A DNA stretch of 10,721 nucleotides from Hyphomicrobiales bacterium (GTDB lineage Bacteria; Pseudomonadota; Alphaproteobacteria; Rhizobiales; Aestuariivirgaceae), in the NCBI GenBank assembly GCA_025362535.1, contig JANYGE010000371.1, positions 1-10,721 of the forward strand, read 5' to 3'. Shown here piece after piece: positions 5,654-10,721 of the stretch (its first letter is position 1; each line of letters begins with the position of its first letter). The position numbers and the translations under genes are program-made. The notes below the pieces were generated by a model. It made no database searches. It was given only the letters and a program-made list of their open reading frames with translations, and was not told the origin of the DNA.

Positions 5654-7410
5654 ACAAGCCACCAGCAATTGAAACCAAAAACATCGTTTTGGCCGTCGTC
5701 TTGTCGATGATCATCATGTTGGGCTGGCAATATTATTATGCCGGTCCGGCTCAAAAGAAGCTCCAAGAGCAGGCTCAAGTTGAAGCCAGCAAGCCAGTTA
5801 CTGAGGCAGCTGTGCCGGTGCAAGACCGCGCCACATTGATCGCAGCGACACCACGAGTGAAAATCGAAACGGACCAGTTTTCGGGGTCGATCAATCTGGC
5901 GGGTGCACAATTAGATGATTTGCATTTGATCAAGCACACCGTTGATGTCTCGCCCTCAAGCGGTGCAGTGACCCTGCTCTCGCCTTCAGGTGCGCCTAAT
6001 GCCTATTATGTAGAGCAAAATTTTGTGGCCCAACCGCCGGGCTCTGTTCTCGTGCCCGATTCGAAAACTGTATGGACCGCTCCAGCAGGTGCAGTACTTA
6101 CACTCGATAAACCGCTCACCCTGACTTGGGATAACGGAGCTGGCCTTGCTTTTGCGCGGACAATTTCAATCAGTGATGATTATCTCTTTACTGTCAAACA
6201 AACTGTCACCAACACTTCGGCAACGGCCGTAAATTTGATTCCCTATGCCCGTGTTCAACGGCAGGACACTCCGCATATTGCGGGCTATTGGGTCTTCTTT
6301 GAAGGCATGTTGGGTGTACACAATGGTGGTTTAAATGAAAACAAATATGCCGCTCTGAAAAAGACACCTGAAGAGCCAGTTAAAGTGGACAGCACTGGCG
6401 GCTGGCTTGGTTTTACTGATAAATATTGGGCAACCATGTTGATCCCCGATAAGCAAGCCAAAGTCACCAATACCTATAAATTTGTAAACATCCCGGGCCG
6501 TGATGCTTATCAGGCGGATTACCTCGCTGATGATGCCATCACTGTTGCCCCAGGTGCCACAGCTTCGTATGAGGACCATGTATTTGCAGGCGTAAAAATC
6601 GTCGATACGATTAATAGCATCAACAAGAAATATGGTTTTGAAAAATTTGATTTGATGATCGATTGGGGCTGGTTCAGCCCGATCACCAAAACCATGTTCT
6701 ATTTGCTCGAATTCGTAAAAAACATTGTGGGCAATTTCGGTATCGCCATTCTTTTGGTCACGGTGTTGGTGAAGCTCTTAGTGTTCCCAATCGCCAATAA
6801 ATCCTACGCCTCAATGAGCAAAATGAAAGCTCTGAAGCCGCAAATGGATGAGATCAAGGAAAAATACCCTGATGACAAAACCAAGGTTCAGCAGGAAACC
6901 ATGGAGCTTTACAAGCGCGAAAAAGTAAATCCAATGGCGGGTTGCTTGCCCATGCTCATTCAAATTCCAATTTTCTTCTCGCTCTACAAAGTGATTCTTA
7001 CCACTATCGAATTGCGCCATGCGCCTTTCTATGGCTGGATTCATGATCTTTCAGCGCCAGATCCAACATCATTGTTCAACCTCTTCGGTCTCATTCCATG
7101 GCACCCATGGCCTTCATTGATGATTGGTGTTTGGCCATTGTTGATGGGCATCACCATGTGGGTGCAAATGCGTTTAAACCCAGCCCCAGCAGACCCCATT
7201 CAAGCCAGCATGTTCAACTGGATGCCCGTGATGTTCACCTTCATGCTCGGCACTTTCCCTGTGGGCCTTGTGATTTATTGGACCTGGAGCAACACACTTT
7301 CAGTGATCCAACAAAGCTACATCATGAAAAAGCACGGCACGGAACTAGATCTGTTTGGCAATATCAAAAACAGCATTCCCTTCCTCAAGAAAAAGCCAGC
7401 TTCAACTTGA
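5650..7410 (+). CDS. yidC: Membrane protein insertase YidC
   Basis: YidC inserts and folds inner-membrane proteins, alone or with SecYEG. This 586-residue form is the Gram-negative type. An N-terminal signal-anchor helix (about 11-30) is followed by a large periplasmic beta domain (about 60-335) and a conserved five-helix insertase core (about 345-560). The core contains NFGIAILLVTVLVK, the cytoplasmic coiled hairpin (about 385-425, including KVNPMAGCLP) and the PVGLVIYWTWSN segment (537-548). The groove residue that is Arg366 in E. coli corresponds to K375 here, so the positive charge is kept. The start is set by the ATGA overlap with rnpA, and the stop overlaps the engB TTG start. Genes upstream and downstream share the same transcript by spacing. 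Confidence 0.97.
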   Translation: MNKPPAIETKNIVLAVVLSMIIMLGWQYYYAGPAQKKLQEQAQVEASKPVTEAAVPVQDRATLIAATPRVKIETDQFSGSINLAGAQLDDLHLIKHTVDVSPSSGAVTLLSPSGAPNAYYVEQNFVAQPPGSVLVPDSKTVWTAPAGAVLTLDKPLTLTWDNGAGLAFARTISISDDYLFTVKQTVTNTSATAVNLIPYARVQRQDTPHIAGYWVFFEGMLGVHNGGLNENKYAALKKTPEEPVKVDSTGGWLGFTDKYWATMLIPDKQAKVTNTYKFVNIPGRDAYQADYLADDAITVAPGATASYEDHVFAGVKIVDTINSINKKYGFEKFDLMIDWGWFSPITKTMFYLLEFVKNIVGNFGIAILLVTVLVKLLVFPIANKSYASMSKMKALKPQMDEIKEKYPDDKTKVQQETMELYKREKVNPMAGCLPMLIQIPIFFSLYKVILTTIELRHAPFYGWIHDLSAPDPTSLFNLFGLIPWHPWPSLMIGVWPLLMGITMWVQMRLNPAPADPIQASMFNWMPVMFTFMLGTFPVGLVIYWTWSNTLSVIQQSYIMKKHGTELDLFGNIKNSIPFLKKKPAST

Positions 7411-8045
7411 GTGAAACCTTCACCTCGGAAGAACTGCTCGCAGGCCGACAACTCCTAAACGGCTCTGCCACCTTTCGTCTGGGTGTGGCCAAGCTTGAAC
7501 AGTTGCCGCCCATGCGCGGCATCGAAATTGCTTTTGCTGGCCGTTCCAATGTCGGCAAATCCACGCTGCTGAATGCCTTGACTGGCGTGAATGGTCTGGC
7601 CCGCACATCCAACACCCCGGGGCGCACTAGGGAGCTGAATTTCTTTGAAGTAGGCCCCAAGCTCAATCTCGTTGATATGCCAGGCTATGGCTATGCCAAA
7701 GCCTCAAAAAAAGACGTGAAACAATGGCAAGCTGTGCTGCGCGGCTATTTGCGTGGCCGTGTGGGCTTAACCCGGGCCTTCGTGCTGATTGACGCCCGTC
7801 ATGGCGTAATGACCCATGATATGGAAATGTTCGAGATGTTGGATGATGCCGCAGTGGCTTATCAGCTGGTCATCACCAAATCCGATAAAATCAAGCCATC
7901 CGAGCTGGAAAGCCTTTTGACTGAAACTTTGGCTGTGGTCAAAAAACGCGCAGCCGCTTTCCCCACTATCCACATCACCTCAGCCGAAAAAGCTTTCGGC
8001 ATTGATGAGTTGCGGGCCGAAGTGGCGAAACTGGTGAATAGCTAA
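7407..8045 (+). CDS. engB: Ribosome biogenesis GTP-binding protein EngB (YihA/YsxC)
   Basis: This GTPase of about 212 residues is required for late assembly of the 50S subunit. The GTP-binding motifs are all visible: G1 GRSNVGKS (45-52), the switch segment SNTPGRT (68-74), G3 DMPGYG (90-95), G4 TKSD (157-160) and G5 SA (192-193). No ATG is available near the proper N terminus. The TTG at 7407-7409 gives [14 protein letters not shown], which matches the family start, and overlaps the yidC TGA as TTGA. Longer readings that begin at 7098 only add about 100 residues translated out of frame from yidC. A strong ribosome site is lacking, so translation is probably coupled to yidC. Confidence 0.94.
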   Translation: MSETFTSEELLAGRQLLNGSATFRLGVAKLEQLPPMRGIEIAFAGRSNVGKSTLLNALTGVNGLARTSNTPGRTRELNFFEVGPKLNLVDMPGYGYAKASKKDVKQWQAVLRGYLRGRVGLTRAFVLIDARHGVMTHDMEMFEMLDDAAVAYQLVITKSDKIKPSELESLLTETLAVVKKRAAAFPTIHITSAEKAFGIDELRAEVAKLVNS

Positions 8046-8094
8046 CACCCCTTTTCAAGCCCGCGAATTGTCTTATAAGGCCAAATTCCACCGC

Positions 8095-8099
8095 AGGGA
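8095..8099 (+). promoter_or_regulatory. Ribosome binding site of argB
   Basis: AGGGA lies 8 bases before the argB ATG. It is at the end of the 62-base gap after engB, the largest gap between genes in the rpmH to dapD stretch. No convincing promoter or terminator was seen in that gap, so argB may still be transcribed from upstream. Confidence 0.6.
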
Positions 8100-8107
8100 T
8101 TTGCCAC

Positions 8108-8998
8108 ATGATTGAAACATCCGAAACCGCGCGCATCCTCTCCGAAGCTTTGCCATTTCTGCAACGCTATGATGATGAGATTATCGTCGTGAAATTCGGC
8201 GGTCATGCCATGGTCGATCCGAAACTCGCTCATCAATTCGCCCGTGATATGGTGATGCTCAAAGTCTGTGGCCTCAATCCGGTCGTGGTCCATGGCGGCG
8301 GTCCGCAGATTAACCGTATGTTGGATAAGCTGGCGGTGAAGGCGGAGTTCCGCGAAGGCCTGCGCGTCACTGATCATGACACCATGGAAGTGGTGGAAAT
8401 GGTTCTCTCCGGTTCAATCAACAAATCCATCGTCGCCTCGATCCAGCAGGCTGGAGGCCGTGCTGTTGGCGTGTCTGGCAAGGATGGCAGTTTGCTCATT
8501 GCCGAACGTTACACCAAAAAGAAAACTGATCCTGTCACAGGTGAGGTGACCACGATTGATTTTGGTCAAGTGGGAGAACCGGCTCGTATCAATATTGAAA
8601 TTCTGCAAACCATCATGAAAAGTGATGCCATTCCCGTAATCGCCCCCATCGGTGTGGGCTGGGATGGTGACACCTATAACGTGAATGCCGACACGGCTGC
8701 AGGTGCTATCGCCGTGGCACTTAACGCCAAGCGCTTGTTGATGCTCACCGATGTAGCGGGCGTTCTCGATAAAAACAAGCAACTCATCAGCGAGTTGAAA
8801 ACGGGTGAAGTGCAAGGCCTAATCGATGATGGCACAATTACCGCAGGCATGATCCCTAAAATTGAAAGCGCAACATCCGTTGTGGCAGCCGGCGTTGAAG
8901 GCGTGATTATCCTGGATGGTCGTGTGCCGCATTCTGTTCTGCTGGAGCTTCTAACCCCTCATGGCGTTGGCACCCGCATTTCGAGAGATGGTGTATGA
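8108..8998 (+). CDS. argB: Acetylglutamate kinase
   Basis: ArgB phosphorylates N-acetyl-L-glutamate with ATP, the second step of arginine synthesis, in the cytoplasm. The 296 residues contain the phosphate-binding KFGG (29-32) and VHGGGPQ (61-67), the substrate arginine R86 in GLRVTD, YNVNAD (190-195) and the catalytic lysine K251 in GMIPKI. An N-terminal helix of about 20 residues precedes the first strand. Hexameric, arginine-inhibited enzymes such as those of Pseudomonas and Thermotoga have this extension, whereas the E. coli enzyme lacks it. Feedback inhibition by arginine is therefore likely, by inference. The stop overlaps the start of the HAD gene as ATGA. Confidence 0.97.
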   Translation: MIETSETARILSEALPFLQRYDDEIIVVKFGGHAMVDPKLAHQFARDMVMLKVCGLNPVVVHGGGPQINRMLDKLAVKAEFREGLRVTDHDTMEVVEMVLSGSINKSIVASIQQAGGRAVGVSGKDGSLLIAERYTKKKTDPVTGEVTTIDFGQVGEPARINIEILQTIMKSDAIPVIAPIGVGWDGDTYNVNADTAAGAIAVALNAKRLLMLTDVAGVLDKNKQLISELKTGEVQGLIDDGTITAGMIPKIESATSVVAAGVEGVIILDGRVPHSVLLELLTPHGVGTRISRDGV

Positions 8999-9663
8999 GA
9001 GGCTTTGCGCACATCAATACTTGGATCTTTGATTTAGACAACACGCTCTACCCAGCGTCGTGTCGTCTATTTGACCAAATGCATGTGCGCATGTCTGATT
9101 TCATTCGTGACACGTTCAATGTCGATGAAACTGAGGCGCTGCGCCGTCGCCGTGACTATTATCTAAGATATGGCACCACCTTGCGCGGCCTCATGGTGGA
9201 ACACAGCATGCAGCCCGCTGCATTTCTCGATTATGTTCACGATATTGATTATTCCAACGTGCCGCGCCTTGAAGAGCTTAATATAGCGCTGGCAAAACTG
9301 CCGGGCCGCAAACTGGTCTTCACCAATGGCACCATAAGCCATGCCAAGCGTGTGATGAACAGGTTGGGCGTTTCCGATCATTTCGAAGCGGTATTTGACA
9401 TTGTCGATTCAGATTACATTCCAAAGCCAGATCGAACACCTTATGATAAATTCCAAACTCTTCATGACGTGGATGGAACCCGCAGTGCCTTCTTTGAAGA
9501 CATCGCGCAAAATCTCGAAGCCCCACATGATATGGGCATGACCACAGTTTTGATCACGTCTGAAAGTCAAACGGCCCAGCCGGAACCAGATGCACGGCAA
9601 CATGAATATGTGCATCATACGACAAATAATCTTGTTGAATTTCTTAAAGGAGTGACCCCATGA
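8995..9663 (+). CDS. HAD-superfamily hydrolase, pyrimidine 5'-nucleotidase-like
   Basis: This 222-residue protein has all four HAD motifs: I DLDNT (13-17, nucleophile D13 and acid-base D15), II VFTNGT (108-113), III the lysine in PKPD (K144) and [10 protein letters not shown] (166-173). A helical cap follows motif I (about 20-95). The [10 protein letters not shown] start and the motif spacing match the group annotated as pyrimidine 5'-nucleotidases (Sdt1/Phm8-like), which dephosphorylate UMP, CMP or related phosphates. The actual substrate is not shown by the sequence. It is wedged between argB and dapD with 4-base ATGA overlaps at both ends, so it is surely co-translated with them. The position suggests a housekeeping role, possibly removing a damaged or unwanted phosphometabolite, but that is speculation. 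Confidence 0.9.
   Translation: MRGFAHINTWIFDLDNTLYPASCRLFDQMHVRMSDFIRDTFNVDETEALRRRRDYYLRYGTTLRGLMVEHSMQPAAFLDYVHDIDYSNVPRLEELNIALAKLPGRKLVFTNGTISHAKRVMNRLGVSDHFEAVFDIVDSDYIPKPDRTPYDKFQTLHDVDGTRSAFFEDIAQNLEAPHDMGMTTVLITSESQTAQPEPDARQHEYVHHTTNNLVEFLKGVTP
9646..9652 (+). promoter_or_regulatory. Strong ribosome binding site of dapD
   Basis: AAAGGAG lies 7 bases before the dapD ATG and inside the last codons of the HAD gene. It is the closest match to the full anti-Shine-Dalgarno complement among the starts in this window. dapD can therefore be initiated well in addition to coupling through the ATGA overlap. Confidence 0.75.
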
Positions 9664-10496
9664 AAAACGCCATAACTATCATCGAAGACGCATGGGAAAA
9701 CCGTGATAAGGTAAATTTGAAAACCAAAGGCAATACACGCAAAGCTGTTGAGTTTGCTTTGGATGAATTGGATGCAGGCCGCTTGCGCGTGGCTTCCAAA
9801 GAAACCGGCGAATGGGTCACCCACCAATGGCTGAAAAAAGCTGTGCTGCTGTCTTTTCGACTGAATGATATGGAAGTTATCGGTGGAGGCCCCGGAAAAT
9901 CCAAATGGTGGGATAAGGTGCCATCCAAGTTTGAGGGCTGGACCGCTAAAAAATTCCGCGAAGCAGGCTTTCGTGCCGTACCAAACTGCATCGTGCGCCA
10001 TTCAGCTCACATAGCACCGGGCGCAATCTTAATGCCAAGCTTCGTCAACCTCGGTGCCTATGTTGATAAGGGCACCATGGTGGATACCTGGGTGACAGTC
10101 GGTTCTTGCGCGCAGATCGGCAAGAACGTGCATCTCTCCGGTGGCGTTGGCATTGGCGGCGTGTTGGAACCCATGCAAGCAGGCCCCACCATCATTGAGA
10201 ACAATTGCTTCATTGGTGCGCGCTCTGAAGTTGTTGAAGGTGTGATCGTTGGTGAAGGCTCGGTCATCTCAATGGGCGTATTCATTGGCCAATCCACCAA
10301 GATTATCGATCGCGCCACAGGCGAGGTATTCATGGGCCGTGTGCCACCTTACTCAGTGGTGGTCTCCGGCTCCCTGCCGCAAAAACCCTTCGCTGATGGC
10401 TCGCCAAGCCCTTCGCTCTATTGTGCCGTGATTGTAAAACGCGTGGATGAAAAGACCCGCAGCAAAACGTCAATCAACGAGCTTCTGCGCGATTAA
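9660..10496 (+). CDS. dapD: 2,3,4,5-tetrahydropyridine-2,6-dicarboxylate N-succinyltransferase
   Basis: DapD transfers succinyl from succinyl-CoA to tetrahydrodipicolinate in the succinylase branch of diaminopimelate/lysine synthesis, which also supplies peptidoglycan. The 278 residues have an N-terminal helical domain (about 1-105), then a left-handed beta helix of hexapeptide repeats (about 108-235), then a C-terminal strand region. Visible signatures include [18 protein letters not shown] (127-144) with the probable catalytic D142, GARSEVVEG (186-194) with E189, and [13 protein letters not shown] (228-240). The length is typical for proteobacteria. The ATG start overlaps the HAD stop and has a strong ribosome site. 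dapE often follows in this order; here a DUF805 gene comes first. Confidence 0.97.
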   Translation: MKNAITIIEDAWENRDKVNLKTKGNTRKAVEFALDELDAGRLRVASKETGEWVTHQWLKKAVLLSFRLNDMEVIGGGPGKSKWWDKVPSKFEGWTAKKFREAGFRAVPNCIVRHSAHIAPGAILMPSFVNLGAYVDKGTMVDTWVTVGSCAQIGKNVHLSGGVGIGGVLEPMQAGPTIIENNCFIGARSEVVEGVIVGEGSVISMGVFIGQSTKIIDRATGEVFMGRVPPYSVVVSGSLPQKPFADGSPSPSLYCAVIVKRVDEKTRSKTSINELLRD

Positions 10497-10531
10497 CCAC
10501 ACCCCTTCCAGTCCAACTGATTCTGCGCGAT
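10483..10531 (+). repeat. 11-bp direct repeat at the dapD 3' end
   Basis: TTCTGCGCGAT occurs at 10483-10493, across the last codons of dapD, and again at 10521-10531 in the following gap. The offset is 38 bases, so the second copy is in a different reading frame. Similarity continues weakly after the repeat (TAA versus AAA). It may be a small tandem duplication that was later diverged, or a coincidence. Confidence 0.4.
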
Positions 10532-10576
10532 AAAGTGTCGTCGGGGCATAATTGTGGAGGATACTATGGACTGGAA
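10506..10576. repeat. 10-bp inverted repeat spanning the DUF805 start codon
   Basis: TTCCAGTCCA (10506-10515) is the exact reverse complement of TGGACTGGAA (10567-10576). The right arm begins at the second base of the DUF805 ATG. In a transcript that includes both arms, the ten base pairs would bury the start codon beneath a 51-base loop that contains the GGAGG ribosome site. It could modulate translation of the DUF805 gene when read through from dapD. Confidence 0.35.
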
Positions 10577-10721
10577 ATTTCTGTTAACGAGCTTTAGCGG
10601 CCGCATCAATCGCCAACCGTTTTGGTTGAGCCTATTGGCCTTGGTGGTGGTTGAATGGGTCGTTATGTTGTTGCTCGGCATGGTGCTTGGAACATCTATG
10701 GTGGGCAGCATGGATCCAAAC
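10566..10721 (+). CDS. DUF805 family membrane protein (N-terminal 52 residues; 3' end beyond window)
   Basis: The frame starts at ATG 10566 after a TGGAGG ribosome site 5 bases upstream and stays open to the window edge. The start MDWKFLLTSFSGRINRQPFWL carries the DUF805 signature, an SGR..R..FW segment just before the first membrane helix (about residues 20-43 here). DUF805 proteins are small inner-membrane proteins of unknown function. In related bacteria they are seen near dapD and dapE, from memory. The gene lies 69 bases after dapD. I see no convincing promoter in that gap, so it may share the dapD transcript. Confidence 0.85.
   Translation, partial: MDWKFLLTSFSGRINRQPFWLSLLALVVVEWVVMLLLGMVLGTSMVGSMDPN

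Noticed and set aside
7098..7406. N-terminal extension of EngB
   Set aside because: It is an out-of-frame translation of yidC. The EngB family N terminus starts at the TTG at 7407.
8071..8079. TTATAAG as a promoter element for argB
   Set aside because: No acceptable -35 sequence lies 16-18 bases upstream, so it is probably only an A/T-rich spacer.
10547..10552. CATAAT as a -10 element for the DUF805 gene
   Set aside because: A start 6-7 bases downstream would fall within the ribosome site itself, and no -35 element is correctly spaced.

Overview
The window looks like a chromosomal, largely core-genome segment of an alphaproteobacterium, most likely from the Hyphomicrobiales (Rhizobiales). 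The main reason is the plus-strand gene order rpmH-rnpA-yidC-engB-argB-HAD nucleotidase-dapD-DUF805, with no yidD between rnpA and yidC, which I know from that order. The L34 and YidC sequences are also alphaproteobacterial in style. I see no transposase, integrase, CRISPR array or prophage gene.

Left part (about 1-4900, minus strand). Read in the direction of transcription, it begins with a tight three-gene unit. A TVP38/TMEM64 (DedA-like) membrane protein is coupled by a TGATG stop-start overlap to a soluble FAD/NAD(P) disulfide oxidoreductase of the dihydrolipoamide dehydrogenase/mercuric reductase superfamily. Eight bases later comes a membrane sensor histidine kinase with no response regulator in view. 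A tRNA-Arg(ACG) gene and a ten-helix EamA/DMT-type exporter follow. A short open frame at the extreme left edge (1-147, plus strand) may be the tail of a gene converging on the exporter, but this is weakly supported.

Centre (4884-5147). This divergent intergenic region separates the two halves. It carries two candidate sigma-70-type promoters pointing right, a small A/T-rich hairpin followed by a T run, and a 7-codon open frame with its own Shine-Dalgarno sequence. The stop codon of that frame overlaps the GTG start of rpmH.

Right part (5148-10721, plus strand). Ribosomal protein L34 (44 aa), the RNase P protein, the membrane insertase YidC and the GTPase EngB form one compact run with ATGA and TTGA overlaps, joining ribosome, tRNA-processing and membrane-protein biogenesis functions. 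After a 62-base gap, argB (arginine synthesis), a HAD pyrimidine 5'-nucleotidase-like protein and dapD (lysine/diaminopimelate synthesis) follow with ATGA overlaps at both junctions. A DUF805 membrane protein begins after dapD and runs off the right edge.

Most genes here are well-known families. The points most worth a second look are the TVP38-oxidoreductase-kinase unit, the rpmH leader, the non-ATG starts of rpmH and engB, and the small repeats around the DUF805 start. I did not find a clear, wholly undescribed system.
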